Assembly (NCBI GenBank): GCA_031271165.1
Contig: JAISWF010000267.1
Coordinates: 1-36,802, forward strand
DNA length: 36,802 bases
DNA from: Deltaproteobacteria bacterium
Lineage (GTDB): Bacteria > Desulfobacterota > Desulfarculia > Adiutricales > Adiutricaceae
Direction: 5' to 3'
In this document: positions 1-8,407 of the stretch, piece by piece
How the letters are laid out: the number at the start of each line of letters is the position of its first letter
Numbering within the stretch: the first letter of the stretch is position 1
Position numbers and translations under genes: made by a program
The notes under the pieces: generated by a model
Databases searched by the model: none
Told to the model about the DNA's origin: nothing
What the model saw: only the letters and a program-made list of their open reading frames with translations

Positions 1-3
1 AGT

Positions 4-92
4 GCGGTTCGCTACTCCTTACACTGGAGAGACTTGCCCCTACAGGGCGGGTCGCTATTGACCCCATTCAGGCGGGCTCACTCTCAATTCTG
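4..92. repeat. Degenerate GC-rich tandem repeat at the window edge
   Basis: The word GCGGNTCGCT occurs at 4-13 and 47-56, with a related GCGGGCTCAC at 72-81. TTGCCCCTACAGG (34-46) resembles TTGACCCCATTCAGG (58-72). The spacing from 47 to 72 suggests a unit of about 25 bp with three to four diverged copies. The array may continue to the left, outside the window. It is GC-rich inside an AT-rich spacer. It has no regular unique spacers, so it is not a CRISPR array. Confidence 0.35.
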
Positions 93-380
93 TTGTGGTT
101 TGTGCAGTCGCATCTATACCAAAACAAAAACACAGATTGATCAATTGATGACACGCAACCGATTATGTCATCATACATATACAACTATAATAGCATTATC
201 TTTACACGATAAAATTAACCTATAAAAATATTTAGTCATAATTTTTTTACAGGTTAATTATTGCAAATAATTTAACTCTTGAAACATAATTGGCCTTAAA
301 CCCTAGCCAATATTTAATTAATGCCGCGCTAAATATCTTAATAATTAAACTAAACAAAATAAAATGTTGCCTTAATTCAT

Positions 381-424
381 ATATTATAAATATAATATGT
401 TATGTTTGACTTAAATTTAAGTCA
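381..424. repeat. Two adjacent palindromes in AT-rich spacer
   Basis: TGACTTAAATTTAAGTCA at 407-424 is a perfect 18-bp palindrome. Just left of it, ATATTATA (381-388) and TATAATAT (391-398) form a perfect inverted repeat around AA. A perfect TGAC...GTCA palindrome is typical of a dimeric regulator operator, but no gene start lies within 500 bp on the plus strand, so any target is unknown. AT-rich DNA yields short palindromes by chance; 18 bp is long enough to note. Confidence 0.4.
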
Positions 425-670
425 TTGCACTAATAATTGACATCTATACATTGCCTAGATGATGTTTAAGATTTTTTTAAGAATTCTTTTGCTCCTTGTT
501 AGGTATCTCTAGGTTATTTTTGGTTTTTTTATTTTTAATCTCGACAGCCAAAATATGGATTCATGTGATTTTTAGAATGCAATTAGATAGAAAACAATAA
601 TTTTTTATGATAAAATATACAGTAATTGTATAAATTATTGGCCTCGGGCTCAGGTCGGTATTTTCTTTTT

Positions 671-715
671 GGGGCGGACCAAATTTTTTTTTGGCCCGCC
701 CCAAATTTTTTTTGG
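671..715. other. Strong GC/AT hairpin (terminator-like, no gene upstream)
   Basis: GGGGCGGACCAAA at 671-683 pairs with TTTGGCCCGCCCC at 690-702 with a single A/C mismatch and a loop of six T. CCAAA (701-705) can alternatively pair with TTTGG (711-715), so two mutually exclusive stems share bases 701-702. No plus-strand gene is found upstream, and topA begins 255 bp downstream. It could terminate a transcript entering from the left, be part of a leader RNA, or be a mobile-repeat remnant. Confidence 0.4.
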
Positions 716-957
716 TCGATATTTTATCAAAATTTTTTCTGAATAATCACTCTCTTAACCCTTAAAAGCGTCTCAGACTTTTTCGCAAACTAAGGCCTTG
801 AACATACTTTTTTTTCAATCGATCCCTCTTTAGGGGGTAGGCAGGCACCTCCGACATATGATATCAAGTTAAATCCGTAACACGGGTTTTCCGGGACCGA
901 AGTTACCTCCTCTACTCGCCTTATTAAGGCAGATAAGTCCCGGCTTTGAGGTAGCGT

Positions 958-3618
958 ATGGCTAAAGACTTGCTTATCGTTGAATCACCGGCTAAAGCCA
1001 AAACCATCAGTAAATATCTGGGGCCTGATTATCAAGTTATGGCTTCCATCGGCCACATTAGAGATTTGCCTAAAAATAAGCTGGGGGTCGATGTTGAAAA
1101 CAACTTTACCCCCGAATACGTACCTTCCGAAGGCAAAGATAAGGTCATCCAGGAACTTCGGCGGGCAGCCAAAGGCAAGAATACCGTCTATCTGGGTCCC
1201 GACCCCGACCGCGAAGGCGAAGCCATCGCCTGGCACATCGCCGAAAGCCTGGGCCGCAATGACCATAACTTTAAAAGAGTACTCTTTCATGAGCTAACAC
1301 CTCAGGCCATCAAAGCCGCCTTGGCAGCCCCCGTAACTCTTTCCCAGAGCCGCTTTGAGTCCCAGCAAACCCGCCGCATACTCGACCGCCTGGTGGGTTA
1401 TATGATCTCGCCGGTGCTGTGGGAAAAGCTAAAGCGGGGCCTTTCGGCCGGCCGGGTCCAGTCGGTGGCCTTGCGGCTGATCGTTGAGCGCGAGCGCCTG
1501 ATAAACGCCTTTATCCCCGAAGAATACTGGACGGTAACGGCCGAATTTATCCATGAGGAACTGCCCTTTGAGGCCCTGCTCACCAAGTTCGAGGGAGAAC
1601 AGATATCGGTCAAAGATCAGCAGTCAGCCGACACAGTTGTTAAGGCCGTGACCGGTCACGATTTTAAGGTCACCTCTTTGACCTCCAAAGACCGCCAAAG
1701 AAAACCGATGGCCCCCTTTACCACCAGCACTCTCCAGCAAAATGCCTACAACCGCTTTAAACTTGACCCCTCCCGGACTATGCGCCTGGCCCAAGACCTT
1801 TACGAGGGCATGGATATCCCGGGAGGCTCGGTCGGGCTCATCACCTACATGCGAACCGACTCCGTCCGGGTTAGCGAACAAGCAGCGGCTGAGGCCAGAA
1901 AACTGGTCAGCGGTACCTTGGGAGATAAATTTCTTCCAGATAAACCAAACTTTTACAAAAATAAAAAGGGAGCCCAGGACGCCCACGAGGCCGTCCGGCC
2001 CACTTCCGTCGACCGGACCCCGCAGATGCTCAAGGGCCACCTCGACAATCAGCACTGGCAGCTATACGATTTGATTTGGCGGAGGTTTGTGGCCAGCCAG
2101 ATGGCCCCTTCCATCAGCAAACAGACCGCCGCCGAGCTTTTCTGCCAGGACTACATTTTTCGGGCCACGGGGTCGGTGATAATTTTCAAGGGCTTTTTGG
2201 AGATTTACGACCCAGGCAGCGACGATGAAAAAAACCTCCTCCCGCCCTTAGCCGAAAACCAGATCCACCAAGCCCAGAAAATCACCCCCAAACAACACTT
2301 TACCCAGCCGCCGGCCCGCTTTAACGAGGGGACTTTGGTCAAAGAACTTGAGGATAAAGGCATCGGCCGGCCCAGCACCTATGCCTCAATTATCTCGGTT
2401 CTCCGCGACAAAGAATACGTCCATGGCCAAAAAGGGCAGCTGAGACCGACCGAGATGGGGCTGACCGTCAACGATCTTTTGACCAAAAACTTTCCGGACA
2501 TAATTGACGTTGATTTCACCGCCGGTCTTGAGGAAGATCTCGATCAAATTGAGGAAGGCGAAGCAGAGGATTTGGCCATCCTCCGCAAACTCTACACTCC
2601 TTTGGCCCGAAGCATTGAGCAGGCCAAGGACAACATGCGCAACGTCAAGCGCGACGGTCTGCCGGTGGAGCTCCCCTGCCCGGCTTGCGGCCAAACCGGA
2701 AACGTTAGCATCCGTTACGGTCGCAACGGTTTTTATTTGTCCTGCGAAGCCTGCAAGCACACCACCGACTTTACTCGAGACGACCACGGAGTCCCCCAGC
2801 CAGCGGCAGCGGTTGTCCTGGAATCTGATGTTTTATGCGAAAAATGCGGCCAGCCCATGCTCCCCAAACGCGGCCGTTACGGAGTCTTTTTAGCCTGTTC
2901 GGGCTACCCTGATTGCCGCAACACCAAACCGCTTAAAACCACCGATGATGGCGTGGCCACGGTGGTGGCCGACGAAGTACCGCCAATGCCGGAAGGGTTT
3001 GACCCGAACTGTCCCAAGTGCGGCAAACCCATGACCGTCAAAAAAGCCCGCAAGGGCAACTGGTTTATCGCCTGCACTGGTTACCCAAAATGTAAAAACG
3101 CCGTTTCCTATCCCACCGGCCTCAAATGTCCTCGTCCAGGCTGCGACGGCAGCATTGTGGAAAAATCCTCCTCTCGGGGACCATTTTTTGGCTGCTCTGC
3201 CTACCCGGGCTGCCGGCTGATCCTCAAGGGGGTCCCGGTCAAAGAGCCCTGCCCGGTTTGCGGGCATCCCTATATGGTTAACTCCCAGCGGCGCGGTTCC
3301 GAAGGGCAGCTTACCTGCCCCAATCCGGCCTGCTCGACCAACCCTTCGGCCAAATCAGCCGTAGATGCCCCCAAAACCTCAGGCCGGGCCGGCCGGACCA
3401 GTTACCGCGAAACCAACGAAAAAACCCCGCTTGCCAAAACCGGGGCCAAAGCTCGGCCCGCTTCAGCCGCTGACCACAGCGCAGCGAAAAAGGCTCTTCC
3501 AAAGACAACCCGGACCACCGCTGCCAACACTGCAGCCGGAAAAAAAACAACTTCAGCCGCTGCCAGAACCAAAGCTCAGACCGCTAAAGCCGCCGGCCAA
3601 ACCGACCAAAAGGTATAG
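958..3618 (+). CDS. topA: DNA topoisomerase I (type IA)
   Basis: TopA relaxes negatively supercoiled DNA by cutting one strand through a phosphotyrosine link and passing the other. The 886-residue product has an N-terminal Toprim domain (about 1-130) with the acidic DPDREGE segment at 81-87, followed by the type IA core. The catalytic tyrosine is Y297 in the motif TYMRTDS. Five Cys-rich zinc-finger clusters follow, starting near residues 574, 627, 685, 723 and 765. After about residue 790 comes a Lys/Ala/Thr/Pro-rich, disordered basic tail of about 95 residues, which probably adds nonspecific DNA affinity. The length is close to the E. coli enzyme (865). The ATG at 958 is preceded by GAGGT, and the first residues begin the Toprim fold directly, which supports this start. 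The identity is secure. Confidence 0.97.
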   Translation: MAKDLLIVESPAKAKTISKYLGPDYQVMASIGHIRDLPKNKLGVDVENNFTPEYVPSEGKDKVIQELRRAAKGKNTVYLGPDPDREGEAIAWHIAESLGRNDHNFKRVLFHELTPQAIKAALAAPVTLSQSRFESQQTRRILDRLVGYMISPVLWEKLKRGLSAGRVQSVALRLIVERERLINAFIPEEYWTVTAEFIHEELPFEALLTKFEGEQISVKDQQSADTVVKAVTGHDFKVTSLTSKDRQRKPMAPFTTSTLQQNAYNRFKLDPSRTMRLAQDLYEGMDIPGGSVGLITYMRTDSVRVSEQAAAEARKLVSGTLGDKFLPDKPNFYKNKKGAQDAHEAVRPTSVDRTPQMLKGHLDNQHWQLYDLIWRRFVASQMAPSISKQTAAELFCQDYIFRATGSVIIFKGFLEIYDPGSDDEKNLLPPLAENQIHQAQKITPKQHFTQPPARFNEGTLVKELEDKGIGRPSTYASIISVLRDKEYVHGQKGQLRPTEMGLTVNDLLTKNFPDIIDVDFTAGLEEDLDQIEEGEAEDLAILRKLYTPLARSIEQAKDNMRNVKRDGLPVELPCPACGQTGNVSIRYGRNGFYLSCEACKHTTDFTRDDHGVPQPAAAVVLESDVLCEKCGQPMLPKRGRYGVFLACSGYPDCRNTKPLKTTDDGVATVVADEVPPMPEGFDPNCPKCGKPMTVKKARKGNWFIACTGYPKCKNAVSYPTGLKCPRPGCDGSIVEKSSSRGPFFGCSAYPGCRLILKGVPVKEPCPVCGHPYMVNSQRRGSEGQLTCPNPACSTNPSAKSAVDAPKTSGRAGRTSYRETNEKTPLAKTGAKARPASAADHSAAKKALPKTTRTTAANTAAGKKTTSAAARTKAQTAKAAGQTDQKV

Positions 3619-3699
3619 TCCTGGTTATTTTTTTGACCCCCAAGGGCAATAAAAATCACTGTTTTCACAACCCCTTGACCTTTTTAATCGGACCAATAG

Positions 3700-3729
3700 T
3701 TGAATGTCCGGGGCGATTGCCGTTATAAT
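3700..3729 (+). promoter_or_regulatory. Candidate sigma-70 promoter upstream of the HIT gene
   Basis: TTGAAT at 3700-3705 (-35) and a perfect TATAAT at 3724-3729 (-10) are separated by 18 bp. Transcription would begin near 3736. The transcript would immediately meet the hairpin and T-run at 3792-3828, before the HIT gene at 3911, so the promoter may make a short RNA or a leader with an attenuator. Confidence 0.5.
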
Positions 3730-3791
3730 AAAGCTAAGGATTTTGAAAAAGGGATGGGTCCTCAACTCGGCCTAATTTTATATCCTATCTG

Positions 3792-3828
3792 AAAAAAAAG
3801 CCTAATCTTAAGAAATTAGCTTTTTTTA
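3792..3828 (+). terminator. Intrinsic terminator or attenuator between topA and the HIT gene
   Basis: AAAAAAAGCCTAAT (3792-3805) pairs with ATTAGCTTTTTTT (3815-3827) with one bulged C, and the 3' arm ends in a run of seven T. It lies 174 bp after the topA stop and about 55 bp after the candidate promoter start. It may end topA transcripts, transcripts from the 3700 promoter, or both. Confidence 0.55.
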
Positions 3829-3910
3829 AAATTATTTTTCCTTTTCCGCCCCTTAGGGCGGGGTAAACATATGCTCGGCTTTCACTAGCCGACTGACCCT
3901 GGTGGTTCTT

Positions 3911-4318
3911 ATGAGCGATTGCATCTTCTGCGAGATAGTCAAAGGACGGATTCCCTCCATCAGGGTTTACGAGGACGACAATTTTCTGGTTTTTTTGGAC
4001 ATCAATCCAGTCACCTCCGGGCACTGCCTGATTATCACCAAGAACCATTACAAAACCACCTCCGAGGTACCCGACGAGCTTTTGGCCAAGGCCCTGCCCT
4101 TGGCCAAGAAGCTGGCCAAGGCAGCCTTAGCCGGGGTGGGAGCCGAGGCCTACAACCTGATTTCCAATAACGGCCGCACTTCCGGCCAGGAGATTGATCA
4201 CTGGCATCTGCACATTATCCCGCGAAGAAACAGAGAGGAGCTACCGCTGAAAACCGGCGAACCAGCCGATTTGACTAAACTCCCCTTTGTCGCCGACGCC
4301 ATCCGATCCAACCTCTAA
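3911..4318 (+). CDS. HIT-family (HinT-like) nucleotide-binding protein
   Basis: Histidine-triad proteins of this type hydrolyse purine nucleoside phosphoramidates and related adenylates in the cytosol. The 135-residue product starts SDCIFCEIV, the usual beginning with a Cys-x-x-Cys pair, and carries the catalytic triad motif HWHLHII at about residues 97-103. Its size matches the family. I start at the ATG at 3911; an in-frame GTG at 3902 would add only VVL-like residues and has no better ribosome site. The weak GGTGG at 3900-3904 is the only Shine-Dalgarno candidate. A small GC hairpin (3846-3861) sits in the leader. The gene stands alone, with nearly 400 bp to the next gene. Confidence 0.93.
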   Translation: MSDCIFCEIVKGRIPSIRVYEDDNFLVFLDINPVTSGHCLIITKNHYKTTSEVPDELLAKALPLAKKLAKAALAGVGAEAYNLISNNGRTSGQEIDHWHLHIIPRRNREELPLKTGEPADLTKLPFVADAIRSNL

Positions 4319-4714
4319 CGGTCCGCTCCTCTCCTTCGCTCCCGTTGGCCTCACACCGCCGCACTCCGGCGGGGTCCAAAAGTTGCGCTCTGTTTTTCAG
4401 GCCGCCGCTTTGGGGACGGGTCCACCTAAATTACGGTGGCCTGAACTGGGATGTCTTGATTGATTTTTCCTTTATTTTGTTGTTGGCTAAATAAAGATAC
4501 CTATATTTGGTGCAATTACCTTATCTAGCAGGCCAAAAGACCGACGGAGCCCCCAAAAAAAATTTATCTTCCTCGTTGTTTTAACCGAAAAGTATAACAA
4601 GCCCCTTGTCCGTCCTGGCCAGGGAATGACTAAGCATAGCCAAAGGGATGGATTTTATCCTTTTGGCTGGTCAATTTGCGCCGGACAGCCTCCCGGAACC
4701 TTTGGAGTTAACCC
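4319..4714. other. Intergenic region before motA
   Basis: No gene is supported here. CCGCCG (4356-4361) pairs with CGGCGG (4367-4372), a compact hairpin 38 bp after the HIT stop, but no T-run follows directly, so it is at best a weak terminator. I searched for sigma-54 (GG-N10-GC) and sigma-28 sites upstream of motA and did not find a convincing match. Confidence 0.5.
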
Positions 4715-5569
4715 ATGCCACCAATTGGGCTCATCGTCGTCATAGGCTGCGTCATCGCCGGTTACATGATGCACCACGGAAACTTGGCGCTCCTCTGGCA
4801 GCCTAACGAGGTCGTCATTATCTGTGGAGCCGCTTTTGGCTCTTTTCTAATTGCCAACCCCATGTCTCTGATTAAAGAGACTTTCTCCTCCATTCCCAAG
4901 ATTATCCTCGGCAAAGAAATAAAAAAATCCCAGTTTGTTGATCTGCTCCTGCTTTTATACGAATTTCTCTCCATCGCCCGCCGGGAAGGAATGTTGGCCT
5001 TGGAAGAACACGCCAACAAGCCTGATTCATCGGCTATATTCGGCAAATACCCCTCGGTTATAAAAAACCACCACTTGAAGGACTTTCTGGCTGATAACCT
5101 GAAGGTGTTCGTCAGCGGCAACATTGAGCCGACCGAATTTGAAAACCTCATGGATATTGATACCGAAGTCCACGAGCACCACGGCACTTTGGTGCCGTCG
5201 GCTCTGACCACGGTCTCGGACTCTCTGCCGGGCCTGGGGATCGTGGCCGCCGTTTTGGGCATCATCACCACCATGGGTTTAATGGAAGAGCCTCCCACCG
5301 TTTTAGGCGCCTCGGTCGGTGCGGCCTTGTGCGGAACTTTTTTAGGTTTACTTCTCAGCTACGGCTACATGGCCCCCATGGCCAAAACCCTGGAAAACCA
5401 GGCCGTTGACTTTAACAATATCCTCAAGGTAGCCAAATCGGTCTTGGTAGCCTTTTCCAAAGGCTTGCCGCCGGTCATGGCCATCGAATTCGCCCGCCGG
5501 GCTATTCCCAGCAATTGCCGGCCGTCCTACGAGGAGATGGAAGAATTAATTAAATCAGTTAAAAAATAA
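4715..5569 (+). CDS. motA: Flagellar motor stator protein MotA
   Basis: MotA and MotB form the inner-membrane stator whose proton flow turns the flagellar rotor. The 284-residue product has four membrane segments (about 2-20, 33-50, 170-190 and 200-222) and a large cytoplasmic loop between the second and third. Residues corresponding to the charged rotor-contact sites of E. coli MotA are present at R90 and E98, and the conserved prolines fall at P172 and P221. The ATG at 4715 is preceded by GGAG at 4704-4707. motB follows after 64 bp, so the two are probably co-transcribed. It is identified as MotA rather than ExbB/TolQ from the four-segment layout and the MotB partner. Confidence 0.95.
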   Translation: MPPIGLIVVIGCVIAGYMMHHGNLALLWQPNEVVIICGAAFGSFLIANPMSLIKETFSSIPKIILGKEIKKSQFVDLLLLLYEFLSIARREGMLALEEHANKPDSSAIFGKYPSVIKNHHLKDFLADNLKVFVSGNIEPTEFENLMDIDTEVHEHHGTLVPSALTTVSDSLPGLGIVAAVLGIITTMGLMEEPPTVLGASVGAALCGTFLGLLLSYGYMAPMAKTLENQAVDFNNILKVAKSVLVAFSKGLPPVMAIEFARRAIPSNCRPSYEEMEELIKSVKK

Positions 5570-5633
5570 ATTGCCCTAAAACTTAGCAGTGACATTAGCC
5601 TAGGCCCTGCCGCATGGGCCAAAACGGTCGGCC

Positions 5634-6947
5634 ATGAGCGCAGATAAAAAAATACAGCCTATAATCAAAAAAATCATCAAAAAAGGTCACGGCGGCCACC
5701 ACGGTGGCAGCTGGAAGGTGGCCTATGCCGACTTTGTCACGGCTATGATGGCGTTTTTTTTGGTCATGTGGCTGCTGGCCATCTCCAGCGAACAAGGCAA
5801 AGCGGCGCTCGCCGAATATTTCGACGGACTGACCCTGACCGATGCCATCTTTAACGGCGGTACCCCTTCGGCCTTTGATTCCAACAACAGTCCCGGCATT
5901 CTTTTGCAAGGCGGCTGTTTTGAACTCAATCAAAAAGGACAAGAACTCGAACAGCGGGCCGCAGCTTTAGATGAGCGGGAAAAAGCCCTGGCTGACCGGC
6001 GCGACGAGCGTCCCAACATGGGGGCCACCTTACCGACCGACCGGCCCCAGAACCCTGATCTGACAGACTTGCCTGCCGGCGAGGAAGGCGGCGAGGGCAG
6101 CACCGAAACCGGGATTGCCCCTGGCGACGGGGCGACCTTGGTCACCCCGGGCATGGGGGAAGGCACCTCCGCCGAAGCCAAGGCGGCCAAGGGCCAGTTT
6201 ATCAGCGATCTGGCCGGGGCGGTTACGGCCAGCCTCAGCGGAGCCGGGCTGGGGCCCTCTGATTTGAGGGGCCAGTTTATGGTGGAAAACGTCGCCGGGG
6301 GCATCAAGATCCAAATAATGGACAAAGAAGGCCAACCGATGTTCCTCTCCGGCCAGCCCCGGCTGACGCCCCTGGCCATGGTCATTTTAGGGACAGTCGC
6401 CGAACGCCTCAAAACCATCCCCAACAAACTCTCCATTGAAGGCCACACCGATTCGGTTCAAACCATAAGCCAGGAATTGACCAACTGGGAACTTTCTACC
6501 GCCCGAGCCTCGGCTGCCCGCCGCTTTTTGTCCCGCAACGGCGTCACCGACGATCGGCTGACCATGGTTGCCGGATACGCAGCCACCCAGCCTTTGTCCG
6601 GCACCAACCCGACCGACCCGGTCAACCGCCGCATCGCCCTGATGATCTGGGATCAACCGGTCAAAGCTGAGCCCGCCCCTTCGCCGCCGGCTTCGTCTAC
6701 TCCGGCAGCACCTAACGGCCCCACCGGGTCCGCAAGTCCAGCCGAACCTGCTTCCCAACCCCCGGCCGCCGGAGACGTATCCCCAGCCAGTCCTCCCGCC
6801 CGTAACAATGTCCGGACCACTGGCCCCAGAGTCTTCCCGGAAAGGCCCACCCAGGAGGCTTTAGAGCAAATGCTCTTAGAAGACACCCTCCACAAAGCGT
6901 CAATACCCGATACCTCTACCGCCGGCCCCCCGGCTTCCTCCGAGTAG
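5634..6947 (+). CDS. motB: Flagellar motor protein MotB with extended Pro-rich C-terminus
   Basis: MotB anchors the stator to peptidoglycan and carries the proton-binding aspartate. The N-terminus is basic and His/Gly-rich, followed by a single membrane segment (about 30-50) containing the expected Asp at D33 in the motif YADFVTAMMAF. A long Gly/Glu/Pro-rich linker (about 110-185) leads to the OmpA-like peptidoglycan-binding domain (about 225-345) with the motif IEGHTDSV and a terminal NRRI. At 437 residues it is much longer than E. coli MotB (308): besides the linker, about 90 Pro/Ala/Ser-rich residues follow the OmpA domain, which is unusual. The ribosome site is poor (GGTCGG), so translation may be coupled to motA. 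An inverted repeat, GGCCC/GGGCC, lies just upstream. Confidence 0.94.
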   Translation: MSADKKIQPIIKKIIKKGHGGHHGGSWKVAYADFVTAMMAFFLVMWLLAISSEQGKAALAEYFDGLTLTDAIFNGGTPSAFDSNNSPGILLQGGCFELNQKGQELEQRAAALDEREKALADRRDERPNMGATLPTDRPQNPDLTDLPAGEEGGEGSTETGIAPGDGATLVTPGMGEGTSAEAKAAKGQFISDLAGAVTASLSGAGLGPSDLRGQFMVENVAGGIKIQIMDKEGQPMFLSGQPRLTPLAMVILGTVAERLKTIPNKLSIEGHTDSVQTISQELTNWELSTARASAARRFLSRNGVTDDRLTMVAGYAATQPLSGTNPTDPVNRRIALMIWDQPVKAEPAPSPPASSTPAAPNGPTGSASPAEPASQPPAAGDVSPASPPARNNVRTTGPRVFPERPTQEALEQMLLEDTLHKASIPDTSTAGPPASSE

Positions 6948-7189
6948 ATTCTTTTAAAGACGTCCTATTTGAGTGATATCCTTTGGTTGGCCAGATTCAG
7001 CCTTGATTTTGAGCCAACTTTCAGACTCGGCGGCAGCCGAAGCGCCTAATCCTTAAAGACGCCCAAACCAAGATCGCCCATGGTTGGGCCTGATACCAAA
7101 AAGCCCCTAAAATCCTTGGAATCAGCCGCTATAAACTGATTGATCTGAGTGACCCTCTGGAAATCTCTTTGTTTTCTCTGGACATCAAG

Positions 7190-7259
7190 TTGGGGCTGAG
7201 GTAAAATTAAGAAAAGGGCCATTTTGAAAAAGTACCTCTTTTCCCCAAGTTTTTATTTT
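7190..7259 (+). terminator. Candidate terminator downstream of motAB
   Basis: TTGGGG (7190-7195) and GAGGTA (7198-7203) pair with TACCTC (7233-7238) and CCCCAA (7243-7248), giving a 12-bp stem with a small internal loop, followed by GTTTTTATTTT. It lies about 240 bp after the motB stop. The rest of 6948-7354 holds no gene that I can support. Confidence 0.5.
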
Positions 7260-7354
7260 GCTCTTGCCAGTCCCGGTGCTTTTTTAGTAATTGTTCCCAT
7301 AGTCGGTATCAACTGACTATTTATTAAGCTGTTTCGATAATTCGAGGCTGAAAC

Positions 7355-8290
7355 ATGCGTTTGGTAACCAGATCAGATTTTGATGGCTTGGCCTGCGGGG
7401 CTCTCCTCAAAGAGGCCGGCCTGATTGACAGTTATCGATTTGTTCACCCCAAAGACATCCAGGACGGCTTGGTCCAACTGGGGCCCAACGACATCCTGGC
7501 CAATGTTCCCTTTGCCAACGGCGTCGGCATGTGGTTTGATCATCACACCAGCGAAGGCGAAAGGCTTGGCTCAATCTCCTACCGAGGCATGTCCCGAATC
7601 GCCCCCTCCTGCGCCAGGGTCATTTACGATTTTCTGGGCGGTTCCAGCCGTTACTCCTCTCACTGGGATCCGATGATGACGGCCGTCGATAAAGTCGACA
7701 GCGCCAATCTGACCGTCCAAGAGATTGAATTTCCCATGGGCTGGATTTTAATTGGGTTTTTGATGGATCCCCGGACCGGCTTGGGCCGCTTTCACCATTT
7801 CCGGATTTCCAACTACCAGCTGATGGAGTCGATGATGGAAATGTGCCGGACCATGACGGCCGAGCAGATCCTGAGCCAGCCCGATGTCAAGGAAAGAAGC
7901 GATTTATATTTCGACCAGGCTGATTTTTATTCCAACATGCTTCACAACTGCTGCCGGCTCATCGGACAAGTGCTGATCATCGATCTTCGGGATCAGAAAA
8001 TCATCTATCCCGGCAACCGATTTTTGCCCTATACCATGTTTCCAGACTGCAAAGTCAGCATCCACGTTACCTGGGGACGAGATACCGCCAATATCGCCTT
8101 GGCCATGGGCAACAGCATCATCAACCGTGACAGCCAAGCCAACCTTGGCTCCATTGCCCTTCATTTCGGAGGCGGCGGTCACGAGGCCGTGGCCACCTGC
8201 CAGATCAATAATTCAGAATTAGAGTCGACTTTAGATGCTATCGTCAGCTTTATTCATGAGGAAAACGGCTATACAGGCCCCACTTCGTAA
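7355..8290 (+). CDS. DHH-family phosphoesterase (exopolyphosphatase-like)
   Basis: The product belongs to the DHH/DHHA1 superfamily, manganese-dependent phosphoesterases that include RecJ, NrnA-type oligoribonucleases, c-di-AMP phosphodiesterases and exopolyphosphatases. Metal-binding motifs are visible: D8/D10 in SDFDG, the DHH signature at D62-H64 in DHHTSEG, and D112/D115 in DKVDS. A C-terminal DHHA1-type nucleic acid or nucleotide binding motif FGGGGHEA lies near residues 272-280. There is no membrane segment or CBS domain, so it is a soluble, stand-alone enzyme of 311 residues. GAGG at 7343-7346 supports the ATG. Substrate cannot be decided from sequence; short oligonucleotide or cyclic dinucleotide cleavage are the main possibilities. 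Confidence 0.85.
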   Translation: MRLVTRSDFDGLACGALLKEAGLIDSYRFVHPKDIQDGLVQLGPNDILANVPFANGVGMWFDHHTSEGERLGSISYRGMSRIAPSCARVIYDFLGGSSRYSSHWDPMMTAVDKVDSANLTVQEIEFPMGWILIGFLMDPRTGLGRFHHFRISNYQLMESMMEMCRTMTAEQILSQPDVKERSDLYFDQADFYSNMLHNCCRLIGQVLIIDLRDQKIIYPGNRFLPYTMFPDCKVSIHVTWGRDTANIALAMGNSIINRDSQANLGSIALHFGGGGHEAVATCQINNSELESTLDAIVSFIHEENGYTGPTS

Positions 8291-8379
8291 ATGCCAGTGG
8301 CTTTTGACCGTTGATTATAGCCAAGGTCAATTAATTACGACTAAATATTAGCACTTCAGACCCTGGTTACCCCCAACCT

Positions 8380-8407
8380 GGCTCCTTAGGCGTCTTTGGA
8401 GCCTTTT
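8380..8407 (+). terminator. Weak terminator candidate after the DHH gene
   Basis: GGCTCC (8380-8385) pairs with GGAGCC (8398-8403), followed by four T. It falls 90 bp after the DHH stop and 67 bp before the glgA start. The short stem and short T-run make it a weak call. Confidence 0.33.

Larger units (their letters stand above)
1..957. other. AT-rich noncoding spacer upstream of topA
   Basis: No convincing gene lies in this stretch; the only open frame of note is about 63 codons near the left edge and resembles no family. The region is strongly AT-rich compared with the GC-rich genes around it. It holds a degenerate GC-rich repeat at the left edge, two palindromes near 381-424, and a strong hairpin at 671-702, listed separately. 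I looked for DnaA boxes (TTATNCACA) and saw no cluster, so I do not call an origin. Confidence 0.6.

Noticed and set aside
1-957. Replication origin in the AT-rich spacer
   Set aside because: No cluster of DnaA boxes was seen and no dnaA, dnaN or gidA gene is nearby.
1624-2055. Minus-strand open frame of 143 codons inside topA
   Set aside because: It is antisense to the conserved core of TopA, including the catalytic tyrosine region, and resembles no family.
3902-3910. GTG start for the HIT gene
   Set aside because: It adds three residues not seen in the family and has no ribosome site; the ATG at 3911 gives the canonical SDCIFCEIV N-terminus.
4450-4714. Sigma-54 or sigma-28 promoter for motAB
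   Set aside because: Near-matches to GG-N10-GC fail on spacing, and no convincing sigma-28 pair was found.
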